Positions 7,884-15,414 of a DNA stretch of 25,701 bases are shown here, piece by piece (position 1 is the first letter of the stretch; every line of letters starts with the position of its first letter). The translations under genes and the position numbers were made by a program. This DNA is from Acidobacteriaceae bacterium (GTDB taxonomy: Bacteria > Acidobacteriota > Terriglobia > Terriglobales > Acidobacteriaceae), in NCBI GenBank assembly GCA_030039895.1, contig JASHUR010000272.1, positions 1 through 25,701 of the forward strand, given 5' to 3'. The notes beneath the pieces are model-generated. The model was given only the letters and a program-made list of their open reading frames with translations, was not told the DNA's origin and searched no databases.

Positions 7884-8225
7884 GTCGAGAGAAACCTCCA
7901 GAAACCTGCTCTGTACATAAACAGCTGCGATTGACCCGCAATACTTCACGATACATGGTGGATGTGGGTTCTGTCCTGCACGTGCGCTGGAATACGGCTT
8001 CCTCGTTACCGCTTACGCGCTTCTTTATTCTTATCGGTCCGCTTTTGGATGCCCTGGAGGATGATGTCCCGCTGCGCTAACCGCCCTTTACAACCTTGCG
8101 CCGGGTCAAAAGGAAGTCATTATTACCGGTATGCACGCCCAAAGCGCTCTGTGCGACAATACAGACAGCGGATCATTACGCTTTCCGGCCAACGCAGAGA
8201 GATGCCGGATCATGGGAGATTTGCC
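7884..8225. other. Divergent intergenic region between the beta-barrel gene and tatA (about 340 bases)
   Basis: The region should hold the promoters of both flanking genes, but I cannot fix either with confidence. On the minus strand a 36-codon open stretch ends near 8009-8011 with a basic tail (KNKEARKR), and an adjacent frame encodes NNDFLLTRRKVVKGG before a stop. Neither has a good start, so they may be the remains of a decayed gene or chance. Nothing else is supported. Confidence 0.4.
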
Positions 8226-8444
8226 ATGCTCGATAACCTATTTACACCAACACACCTGATCATCGTTCTTATTATTGCGCTGCTGGTCTTCGGACCCCGC
8301 AAACTGCCTGAGCTTGGCAAGGGTCTCGGAGAGGGTATTAAGGGCTTCAAGGAAGGCATCAAAGGCGCCACTGATGCTCCTCAGCAGGAGAACGTCGCGA
8401 AGACCGAGACTCCTCAACCGCCCGCTCCCACCCAGGCAAAGTAA
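8226..8444 (+). CDS. tatA: Sec-independent protein translocase subunit TatA/TatE
   Basis: The 72-residue product has the TatA layout. A short N-terminus and one membrane helix (about residues 9-22) are followed by the hinge FGPRKLPELGKGLGEGIKGF, which starts the amphipathic helix, and then a disordered Pro/Thr-rich tail. TatA oligomers form the pore by which folded, often cofactor-bearing proteins cross the inner membrane. GGGAG lies 7 nt before the ATG; the frame extends further upstream but that part looks non-coding. No tatB or tatC lies beside it, so it is an orphan component. Probable substrates in the window are the Rieske protein, the Gfo/Idh/MocA protein and the GH79-like enzyme. Confidence 0.93.
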   Translation: MLDNLFTPTHLIIVLIIALLVFGPRKLPELGKGLGEGIKGFKEGIKGATDAPQQENVAKTETPQPPAPTQAK

Positions 8445-8470
8445 TAGCTCCCACGCCGTCCACTTTCTCG

Positions 8471-8516
8471 AAGGAACCCCGGAAACTTCCCCAGACATTC
8501 CCCCTTTGGGTTCCTT
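8471..8516. repeat. Inverted repeat downstream of tatA
   Basis: AAGGAACCC (8471-8479) is matched by GGGTTCCTT (8508-8516), a perfect 9-bp arm pair with a 28-nt loop. It could fold at the 3' end of the tatA transcript. No T run follows. Confidence 0.4.
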
Positions 8517-8589
8517 CCTGTACCCACCATCAAATTGACATAGGAAATTGGCGGCAACTGCCAGCACCTTGCCGCCCGGCTCGCGTTCA

Positions 8590-8614
8590 GTGGCTTGCTA
8601 TTTGAGCAAGCCAC
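8590..8614. terminator. Strong hairpin between convergent tatA and a VWFA gene
   Basis: GTGGCTTGCT (8590-8599) pairs perfectly with AGCAAGCCAC (8605-8614) around a 5-nt loop. It lies 7 nt past the stop of the minus-strand VWFA gene and 146 nt past tatA. It is probably a shared transcript end, though neither strand has a T run after it. Confidence 0.55.
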
Positions 8615-8620
8615 CATTCC

Positions 8621-9901
8621 TCACCGCTCGACTGAGGCCAACGACGGGTAGTAGTACGGCTTTGCGGTCACGTCCAGACCCGGAACGTCAACGACGACAT
8701 CAATCGAGTGTCGCTTTTCGCTGATTGCCGGCTGATGGCTGTAATAAGCCAGCGTGTACTGGCTGCGTATTGACGCGGCAATCTCACTGAAGCTCCTCTG
8801 GATTCCATTCTCTGAGAGCTCGGCTTCGAGAGACCCGCCCGTCATCACTATATATCGCGGCATCACATTGTCGGTCGGCAACAGCGGTAAATGTAACTTA
8901 TCCAGGTAGCCGACACCCCAGATCGCAGATGAACCCACGATCGTCCCATATACCGAGATGTTGTTCGTCTGCAGGTACTTGATTACCTCTCTCTGCGTTG
9001 CCTTGCTGCCGGACTCTCTGCCATCGGTAATGACGTAGATGATGCGGCGGCGGCCCTTTGGCTGTCTTGCCAGTTGCCTTGCGGCGGCCAGAATCGCATC
9101 GTTCAGCGGGTAGACTTCTTTGGGAACTGTGAGGAATGTCCCGGAATTTCCACGCTGTGTATCCAGGTTCGGGTCGACATCCTGACCGTTGATCTGCGGC
9201 CCTAACGCGAATGGCCCGTCGACGGTGGGCACGCCCATGTCGCGGCCGGGCCGCTTGGACGAGTCCAACGCAGCAATAATTCGAGGTCCGCGCGCCCCGG
9301 TAAAGTCCGTAACCATATCCGGGCTTGTGTTGTAGGTAAATACGGCAATGGTGTCTGCCGGGCCAAACGCGCCCGTGACAGCGGTCAGGCTAGCGTTGAC
9401 CTTGCGCATAATGTCCGCGGGAAGGCTCTGATCAATCACAAAGGCAACAGAGAGTGGCACTGGATCGGATGAGAAGTATGCAATGTTCTGGCGCTGCCCA
9501 TCCTCATATATCTTGAACTGGCGCCAAGTGAGTCCCGATACCAGGTTATGATGCTTGTCACGCACTGTCACAGGGACAACGATGTAGTTAACCGGAATAC
9601 GGATCGTGAAGGCCGATCCGTTTTCGCCCTTGCTCGGCATTATCGGAGGTTGCTGCTGAAATGTGCTGGGCTCGGAGTGCGAGGGAGGCTGGCTCTGCTG
9701 CGTCGTTTGCGGGTTGACCGCTGGCGCAGCTCCCTCACCGGGTGTCACTTCGTCTTTCAGGTCAGTCAGTCCTGAGGGCGCGGGAGCATTCGGAATGCTC
9801 TGCTGCTGCGCTGAATTCGCCTGCTGTTGCGGTTGCTGCTGTTGCGGCGCTGCTCCCAAAAGAAAGAACGAAAGTGCGAATGCCAAGACGCCTTGCGTCA
9901 C
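8621..9901 (-). CDS. Exported VWFA-domain protein of the Acidobacterial type, degraded MIDAS
   Basis: The 426-residue product has a signal peptide-like start (MTQGVLAFALSFFLLGAAP). A Gln/Pro-rich low-complexity region follows to about residue 90, then the conserved block VPVTVRDKHHNLVSGL and FKIYEDGQRQNIAYFS found in VWFA-related Acidobacterial proteins. A VWA domain runs from about residue 150 to 400. Where a metal-ion-dependent adhesion site would read DxSxS, this protein has D157-Q-S159-L-P161, so the second Ser is missing; the later TDGRESG block is present. The start is GTG with GGAGG 7 nt upstream. It is divergent from a paralogue with an intact site. Function unknown; binding or scaffolding in the periplasm is inferred. 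Confidence 0.85.
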   Translation of the reverse strand: MTQGVLAFALSFFLLGAAPQQQQPQQQANSAQQQSIPNAPAPSGLTDLKDEVTPGEGAAPAVNPQTTQQSQPPSHSEPSTFQQQPPIMPSKGENGSAFTIRIPVNYIVVPVTVRDKHHNLVSGLTWRQFKIYEDGQRQNIAYFSSDPVPLSVAFVIDQSLPADIMRKVNASLTAVTGAFGPADTIAVFTYNTSPDMVTDFTGARGPRIIAALDSSKRPGRDMGVPTVDGPFALGPQINGQDVDPNLDTQRGNSGTFLTVPKEVYPLNDAILAAARQLARQPKGRRRIIYVITDGRESGSKATQREVIKYLQTNNISVYGTIVGSSAIWGVGYLDKLHLPLLPTDNVMPRYIVMTGGSLEAELSENGIQRSFSEIAASIRSQYTLAYYSHQPAISEKRHSIDVVVDVPGLDVTAKPYYYPSLASVER

Positions 9902-10041
9902 CAGAAATCCTCCGACTACCGCCCAAAACCGCCATCTATGGCAGACTACGACGTATCTTCAGACTATCAGATTCAGGCCACCCATCTTCATGGCTATGCG
10001 TAGCCGGTTGCAACTGACCTTTCCATCCCGGAAGCCGTCTA
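9902..10041. promoter_or_regulatory. Divergent promoter region between the two VWFA paralogues
   Basis: These 140 bases must drive both genes. A small inverted repeat, GGCTA-TGCG-TAGCC, lies at 9992-10005, and a GTTGCAAC palindrome follows directly; either could be an operator. I cannot assign -35/-10 boxes with confidence. Confidence 0.35.
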
Positions 10042-11124
10042 ATGTCTAATAGAGCTATGATCAAGCCCTGCTCCCGCCTGCTTCCTTGGTTCGCTATTGC
10101 GCTATTGCTGCTCTGCGCGACTGAGGTGGTCGCGCAAACCACGCCCTCGGCTGAAGCGCCGCCGCCCGACAGCAATTTTCCGGATACGACACAGCAGACC
10201 ACGCCGGAGAAGACCTTCAAGGTCAACGTGAACCTCGTCAGCATGTACTTCACCGTGCGCGACAAGCATAACGGCTTGATTCCCACCCTGAGCAAGAGCG
10301 ATTGCAGCATTTACGAGGACGGCCAGCTACAGACAATCAAGAACTTTTCTGCTGAAACTGACCTGCCCCTTACCCTCGGGATTCTGCTGGACACCAGCGG
10401 CAGCCAGACGAATGTGCTGCCTCTCGAACAACAGTCCGGCAGCCGCTTCCTCCACCAGATCATGCGTCCCAAGGACCAGGCATTTGTCGTCACCTTCGAC
10501 GTGGATGTAGACCTTGCACAGGACTTCACCAACAACGTTGACGAACTAACCCGCGCTCTGGACAGAGCACAGATCAATACTGCAGGCGGCAATGGTGCGG
10601 GAGGTATCCCGGGCATAGGCCAGGGGCCGTTTCCCACGCAAGGAACGCCGAAGGGCACGTTGCTCTATGACGCGGTCGCTGAGGCGTCGAAAGACAAGCT
10701 GAGCATGACTACAGGCCGCAAGGCCCTCATTCTTCTTACTGACGGCGAGGATGAAGGCTCGATCACCAAGCCCGATCAGGCGATTGAAGCAGCGCAGAAA
10801 GCAAACGCCATCATTTACGTCATTCTGATCGCCGACCGTGGCTTCTACAACGGTTACACCTTTGGCTACACTGGCGCTGCGCAGATGCGAAAGATCGCCG
10901 ATGCCACGGGAGGCCGCGTGATCGATGTGGGCAACAACGGCAGGAAGCTGCAGGATGCATTCGATGAAATCGAGCGCGAGTTGCGTACCCAGTACCTGGC
11001 CAGCTACACGCCCACCAATAACAAGACGGACGGTACTTATCGCAAGGTGAAGATTGTGTGCAAGGGCGACGGACTGAAGGTGCAGGCACGCAAAGGCTAT
11101 TACGCCATCGCCGGTTCAGAGTAG
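10042..11124 (+). CDS. Exported VWFA-domain protein of the Acidobacterial type, intact MIDAS
   Basis: The 360-residue product is a paralogue of the divergent neighbour. It has a signal peptide (MSNRAMIKPCSRLLPWFAIA, then LLLLCATEVVAQ) and a short Pro-rich linker. The matching block VRDKHNGLIPTLSKSDCSIYEDGQ and a VWA domain follow, from about residue 108 to the end. The metal site is complete: D117-T-S119-G-S121, with TDGEDEGS later. A Gly-rich insert (GGNGAGGIPGIGQGPF) lies in the middle of the domain. Its C-terminus, YRKVKIVCKGDGLKVQARKGYYA, is typical of the family. GGAAG lies about 8 nt before the ATG. It converges on the oxidoreductase gene 15 nt away. Likely a periplasmic or secreted protein-binding factor; partner unknown. 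Confidence 0.88.
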   Translation: MSNRAMIKPCSRLLPWFAIALLLLCATEVVAQTTPSAEAPPPDSNFPDTTQQTTPEKTFKVNVNLVSMYFTVRDKHNGLIPTLSKSDCSIYEDGQLQTIKNFSAETDLPLTLGILLDTSGSQTNVLPLEQQSGSRFLHQIMRPKDQAFVVTFDVDVDLAQDFTNNVDELTRALDRAQINTAGGNGAGGIPGIGQGPFPTQGTPKGTLLYDAVAEASKDKLSMTTGRKALILLTDGEDEGSITKPDQAIEAAQKANAIIYVILIADRGFYNGYTFGYTGAAQMRKIADATGGRVIDVGNNGRKLQDAFDEIERELRTQYLASYTPTNNKTDGTYRKVKIVCKGDGLKVQARKGYYAIAGSE

Positions 11125-11139
11125 CCTACAGCACATTAT

Positions 11140-12465
11140 TCAGGATCGCACTGTCTTGCCTTCAAAGTAGGAAGCGTTCGCCATGTGGCACGCAGCCGCT
11201 GCATGCTGGCCGAAGACCGCGTCCTCCACCACCGGCTTACGGGTGCGCACCGCGTTAAAGAAGTTTGCCACATGTGGACGCAGGTCATCCCAGGACGGGC
11301 CCCGGTACACCGTCACGTCGGCCAGCGGATGCCGCGCCAGGATCGGATCGTTCTTCTCATGCCATTCGCGGTCGTACTCGGCGCGCATCGCCGCCGGGAA
11401 GCTCTGCGAGTAGTAGCTAGAGCTGGTGTCAATTCCAAGCTGCGGAATCCACGTGACCGAGTTGTTCGCAACCTCTACAACACCCTTCGAACCCAAAATG
11501 CGCGTCGTCTCCGGCGTCTCAGTGGTCAGTGTCAGACGAACGGAGACCGGGGTCCTTCCATATTGCAGCAGGGTGTCTTGCACATCGGGCATATTGCGCC
11601 CGTCTTTCCAGCGGAAGATGCCTCCGATCGTAGTCGCCCAATCCGGGCTCGCATTGATCCCGGTCGCGAACTGCATTCCGCTTACCAGATGCACCATTAG
11701 ATCGCCGGCCATGCCCGTCCCATACTGATGCCAACAGCGCCAGCGGGCAAAAATATATGGGTTGAAGGGCTTCTTTGGAACGTCTTTCTGCCAGGTAATC
11801 CAATCGAGGTTCTCGGGCGACAGGTCGAGCGGCGGCGGATACTCCCAGGCGCCATCAGGAGAGTTGCGGCCCAGTTGCAGTTCCACCTGCATCAGATCTC
11901 CAATAGCGCCGCTGGAAACCAGCTCTTTGGCTTTCGCGAAGAGCGCCGAACTTACCCGCTGCGATCCAACCTGGACGAACTTGCCCCCGCTGTTCCTGAC
12001 CGCTTCCACCATGTCCGCGCCTTCCACCAGGGAGTGTGACATCGGCTTCTCGCAATACACATCCTTACCCGCGGCCAGCGCATCCACCACGACCTGCTTA
12101 TGCCAGAAATCCGGCGTAGCTACAAAGACGCACTGGATGGACTTGTCGTCGAGCACCTCGTGGTAGCGTCGCGTTGTGCGCACATCCTGTCCGGCGATCT
12201 GTTTGGCCAGCGTATGCCGTCCGTCGTAAAGATCGCTGGCTGCAACACATTTCACTCCCGGCAACGCAACGGCTGTCCGTAACAATGCTGAGCCTTCCGT
12301 CCCCACGCCGATGATTCCGAATCGAACAACATCGCCTGAAGCCGGTGCAGCTATCTGTGCCTCGGCGGCGAGGTCGATTGTTCGTGCCGCCAAATATCCG
12401 CCAACAGCCGCACCGCTTCCAGCACGGAGAAAGTCACGACGTGACAACGGTCCAAGAACTGACAT
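11140..12465 (-). CDS. Tat-exported Gfo/Idh/MocA-family oxidoreductase
   Basis: The 441-residue product starts with a twin-arginine signal, SRRDFLRAGSGAAVGGYLAA (residues 8-27). A Rossmann NAD(P)-binding fold follows with GVGTEG (53-58), and the EKP motif at 139-141 (VYCEKPMSHSL) is typical of Gfo/Idh/MocA dehydrogenases acting on sugars or inositols. The C-terminal alpha/beta domain includes a WARWR-like aromatic stretch and VHLVSGMQFATG. ATG at 12465 is chosen because it starts the Tat signal and has GGAG 9 nt upstream; in-frame extension by 11 codons is possible. Export by Tat fits a tightly bound nicotinamide cofactor, as in glucose-fructose oxidoreductase. It is divergent from a GH79-like enzyme, so sugar or uronic acid processing is inferred; substrate unknown. 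Confidence 0.9.
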   Translation of the reverse strand: MSVLGPLSRRDFLRAGSGAAVGGYLAARTIDLAAEAQIAAPASGDVVRFGIIGVGTEGSALLRTAVALPGVKCVAASDLYDGRHTLAKQIAGQDVRTTRRYHEVLDDKSIQCVFVATPDFWHKQVVVDALAAGKDVYCEKPMSHSLVEGADMVEAVRNSGGKFVQVGSQRVSSALFAKAKELVSSGAIGDLMQVELQLGRNSPDGAWEYPPPLDLSPENLDWITWQKDVPKKPFNPYIFARWRCWHQYGTGMAGDLMVHLVSGMQFATGINASPDWATTIGGIFRWKDGRNMPDVQDTLLQYGRTPVSVRLTLTTETPETTRILGSKGVVEVANNSVTWIPQLGIDTSSSYYSQSFPAAMRAEYDREWHEKNDPILARHPLADVTVYRGPSWDDLRPHVANFFNAVRTRKPVVEDAVFGQHAAAACHMANASYFEGKTVRS

Positions 12466-12560
12466 CAGTACACACTCCTCAACAAAAGTCGCAACCACTA
12501 TACCGGAATCGTCGTCGCACGGTATTGCATTGCACGGCGCATTGTGCTCGAATTCGGTGT

Positions 12561-14024
12561 ATGCGGCGTCGTGAATTTCTCCAGCTCTCTGCCCTCGCCT
12601 CCGGAGCGTCGTTTCTCAAAACCTACGGATTTAATCCGCCTTCATCGGCAATATCCCTCCGGCTTACCATCAATCCTCATCGCACCGGAAATACCATCGG
12701 CCCCGACTTCACCGGCCTGAGTTATGAAAGCGCGCAGCTCGGCGACCCCACTTTCTTCGCACCGGACAACGCGGAACTCATCGGCCTGGTGCGGAGGCTC
12801 GGCGAGTCCGGCGTGCTTCGCATCGGCGGCAACACCAGCGAGTATTGCTACTGGACGCCAAAACCAACCGCGGCGGATTTCGCGGCTCACTCCGCGCCAG
12901 TAAATCCCAGCACGGGCAAGCATCCCGACCAGGTTCGGAAGATCACCCCGGAAGCAGTCCGCAACTTGAACGCATTTATCGATGCAACCGGATGGAAGCT
13001 GATCTACGGACTCAACATGGGCACAGGTACGGCCGAGGATGCCGCTGACGAAGCAGCTTACGTCATGAAGCTGGTCGGCCCGAAGCTCGTTTCATTCCAG
13101 CTGTGCAATGAGCCGGATCTTTTCTCCCGCAACGGCATTCGCAAGCCCGGTTACAACTTCGTCGATTTTGCACGGCAATGGCAGCATTTCTACAAACTGA
13201 TTCGCGCGCGCGTTCCAGACGCTCCATTTTCCGGTCCGGACACAGCCTTTAACAACGAATGGCTGGTCCCATTTGCCAAGGAGTTCAAGAACGAGATTGC
13301 CTTCCTCTCGCAGCATTACTATGCCGAGGGCCCGCCGACGAATCCTTCGATGACCATCGAACGCCTCCTGCGGCCTAACCCTAAGCTAGTGGCAGAGTTT
13401 GCCGGAATGGCGCAGACTCACAAGGACACTGGCCTTCCTTTCCGCTTGACCGAGACAAATTCCTGCTATCAAGGCGGCAAGCAGGGCGTGAGCAACACCT
13501 TTGCCTCGGCACTTTGGGGCGCAGAGCTCATGTACCAGCTTGCTGCGCAGGGCGGAATCGGCATCAACTTTCATGGCGGCGGCTATGGATGGTACACGCC
13601 GATCGCAGGCACTCAGAAGAACGGCTTTGAGGCGCGGCCTATTTATTACGGCATGCTGATGTTCGCCCAGGCCGGAGCTGGTCAGTTGGTCGAGAACCAT
13701 CTCAGCAAGCCTCAGCCTGACGATGTAGTGGCTGCCTACTCGCTCAAGACCGCTTCCGGACTGAAGACCATCGTGTTCAACAAGAATCCTGATGCCGGAT
13801 TGCACCTTACGATAGATCCAGGCCAACGCGCGCAGCGGGCAACGCTGCTTCAACTCTCAGGGCCCGGCCTGGCTTCAACCTCCGGTGTGACTCTGGGAGA
13901 AGCAGCGGTAAGTGCGCACGGAGATTGGTCGGCATCCAATCAATCTTCGCTCGAACCCAAACACGGGATGTTTATTGCCGATCTGCCGCCGGCCAGCGCT
14001 GCTCTTGTTACGTTTCAGGACTAG
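12561..14024 (+). CDS. GH79-like glycosidase (beta-glucuronidase/heparanase family), Tat-type N-terminus
   Basis: The 487-residue product starts MRRREFLQLSALASG, a twin-arginine signal. It resembles the A. capsulatum GH79 beta-glucuronidase as I remember it: IGPDFTGLSYESAQL (about 46-60), VLRIGGNTSEYCYW (85-98), the acid/base glutamate E184 in LCNEPDLF, and the nucleophile E298 in RLTETNSCYQGG. The 114-residue distance between the two glutamates equals that between the reported catalytic residues of the A. capsulatum enzyme. A (beta/alpha)8 barrel and a C-terminal beta domain are expected. No good ribosome site precedes the ATG, so the start is less sure than the gene; upstream in-frame codons run antisense to the neighbour. 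Substrate could be glucuronosides or related glycans. Confidence 0.82.
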   Translation: MRRREFLQLSALASGASFLKTYGFNPPSSAISLRLTINPHRTGNTIGPDFTGLSYESAQLGDPTFFAPDNAELIGLVRRLGESGVLRIGGNTSEYCYWTPKPTAADFAAHSAPVNPSTGKHPDQVRKITPEAVRNLNAFIDATGWKLIYGLNMGTGTAEDAADEAAYVMKLVGPKLVSFQLCNEPDLFSRNGIRKPGYNFVDFARQWQHFYKLIRARVPDAPFSGPDTAFNNEWLVPFAKEFKNEIAFLSQHYYAEGPPTNPSMTIERLLRPNPKLVAEFAGMAQTHKDTGLPFRLTETNSCYQGGKQGVSNTFASALWGAELMYQLAAQGGIGINFHGGGYGWYTPIAGTQKNGFEARPIYYGMLMFAQAGAGQLVENHLSKPQPDDVVAAYSLKTASGLKTIVFNKNPDAGLHLTIDPGQRAQRATLLQLSGPGLASTSGVTLGEAAVSAHGDWSASNQSSLEPKHGMFIADLPPASAALVTFQD

Positions 14025-15256
14025 CTGATGGTTCGCGTAGCAAGATCCACTGTAACCTGGTCATCCGGAGTTTTGGTGATCGCGCCATCCTCCTCGGGAT
14101 GGAACTCGATCCGCATGGTCTGCGCATTGACAGTGATGCGAAGATAGCCGTAGTGGCTGTCATCGTAGCTTTCAAGCGTGAGCGTGCTGTCGATCTTGTA
14201 TGGGGTTCGATAGGTGCCGCGCATTGCAGACAGCGGCGCGTGCCCGCCGCAGCCCGCAACAATATACGGCGTTTCGTAGCCGTTCACCAGGCGCGTGTAG
14301 CGCTGATAATTATGCGCATGGCCGGCAAATACGGCATGCGGCCACACTTTGGCCGCCGTGCAGGCGCTGTCAATGTCCGCGAGCATCTTGGGGCTGCCGC
14401 CGTGATCAGAACCCCCGGTAAACGGCGGGTGATGGACCGCGATAATGATCGCCCCGGAAAATTTCTCGGCCTTGGCGCGCTTCAATGCCGCTGTGAGGAA
14501 GGCAATCTGGCGGTTGTCTAGCGTGGGGTTAGTCCCGTTTTCATCCGATATCACACCCGGGTCCTCGAGCACGTTGCTATAGAGTCCAAGTATTTTGACG
14601 AATGGTGCATCGAGTGTAAAGTACACGCCGGGCGCAATCATGGCTGTCCGCAGCAAGCCACCCGCTTCGGGTGTAACCACTGGCTCGGGCGCGCAGAAGT
14701 TGCGCAGAAAGGCGTCAAGTGTAGGCGCTGGATCGTTAGCGTACACGACTCCGTCGTGATTGCCAGGGATTGCGATGATGGGTGCGGGATACATACGATA
14801 CGGCTCGTAAAACTGGTCGTAGTAGTACGCTCCTTCGCCAAAGTAATAAACCACATCACCGAGATGAAATAAAAAAGATGGAACATCCGCAGACTTCTCT
14901 TCGCTAAAATCAGAAACCATTTTGTCAGCAACCAGGGACTGCGTTTCCGGCCCCTTCGCGCTGCCCGTGTCTCCAACTGAGTGGAAGACGATCTGCCCAG
15001 CAGCCTGTATTTCTGCTGTTTTTGCAGCCCCCTTGGCGCCATAAACCTGGGTCAGGGTCAGGACAGGTTCCACTGCATTTCCGGCAGGTTGCGGTACCGG
15101 CTCAAGGTTTGCGAGCTCATTGTATTTCTGATCCGTGACCGGCGTTCTGAAACTGGTTGGGTCAGGACTCGGCGCAGGCTGCGCGAAAACCGGCTGGGGC
15201 GAAGATGCAGATACACGCGTCTTGCTCTTACGATGCAATGAGGATTCCTTCTTCAT
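14021..15256 (-). CDS. Metallophosphoesterase of the purple acid phosphatase type
   Basis: All five blocks of the purple acid phosphatase metal site are visible in this 411-residue product. They are GDTG (D96), GDVVY (D134, Y137), GNHD (N166, H167), a VHHPP block (H275/H276), and GHAHNYQRY (H313, H315). This predicts a dinuclear metal centre and phosphomonoester or related hydrolysis. The N-terminal ~65 residues are basic and then Pro/Ala-rich, without the hydrophobic core of a Sec signal, which is odd for a family that is usually exported. GGAGAG lies just before the ATG. Its stop and the stop of the GH79-like gene are formed by the same CTAG palindrome, a 4-nt convergent overlap. Substrate unknown. 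Confidence 0.87.
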   Translation of the reverse strand: MKKESSLHRKSKTRVSASSPQPVFAQPAPSPDPTSFRTPVTDQKYNELANLEPVPQPAGNAVEPVLTLTQVYGAKGAAKTAEIQAAGQIVFHSVGDTGSAKGPETQSLVADKMVSDFSEEKSADVPSFLFHLGDVVYYFGEGAYYYDQFYEPYRMYPAPIIAIPGNHDGVVYANDPAPTLDAFLRNFCAPEPVVTPEAGGLLRTAMIAPGVYFTLDAPFVKILGLYSNVLEDPGVISDENGTNPTLDNRQIAFLTAALKRAKAEKFSGAIIIAVHHPPFTGGSDHGGSPKMLADIDSACTAAKVWPHAVFAGHAHNYQRYTRLVNGYETPYIVAGCGGHAPLSAMRGTYRTPYKIDSTLTLESYDDSHYGYLRITVNAQTMRIEFHPEEDGAITKTPDDQVTVDLATRTIS

Positions 15257-15332
15257 AATCTCTCCATCAAATGCAAAATTCGGCGAAGTGATTCTACGAC
15301 TTCAGTGACGACAGTTTTATGAATATGAGATG

Positions 15333-15380
15333 GCAGGCACCAGAGAAAATCCTGAGGACAGCAAAGCGTGCGGTGCCTGC
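15333..15380. repeat. Inverted repeat between the phosphatase and regulator genes
   Basis: GCAGGCACC (15333-15341) is matched perfectly by GGTGCCTGC (15372-15380) with a 30-nt loop. It lies 35 nt past the stop of the minus-strand regulator and could be its transcript end, or an operator for the phosphatase gene further left. Confidence 0.4.
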
Positions 15381-15414
15381 TCAGCAAGCAGCTCTTGCGC
15401 CCAGAATGCTGTGG

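Noticed and set aside
8030..8095. tRNA-like 5' half on the minus strand (GGTTAGCGCAGCGGGA)
   Set aside because: No matching D-stem closure, anticodon stem, GTTCGA T-loop or acceptor partner follows, so it does not fold as a tRNA.
7962..8225. N-terminal extension of TatA by 88 codons
   Set aside because: TatA starts with its membrane helix; the ribosome site at 8214-8218 fits the ATG at 8226, and the extension is Arg/Cys-rich noise.
12345..12560. 72-codon N-terminal extension of the GH79-like gene
   Set aside because: It runs antisense through the start of the oxidoreductase gene, and the twin-arginine signal begins at 12561.
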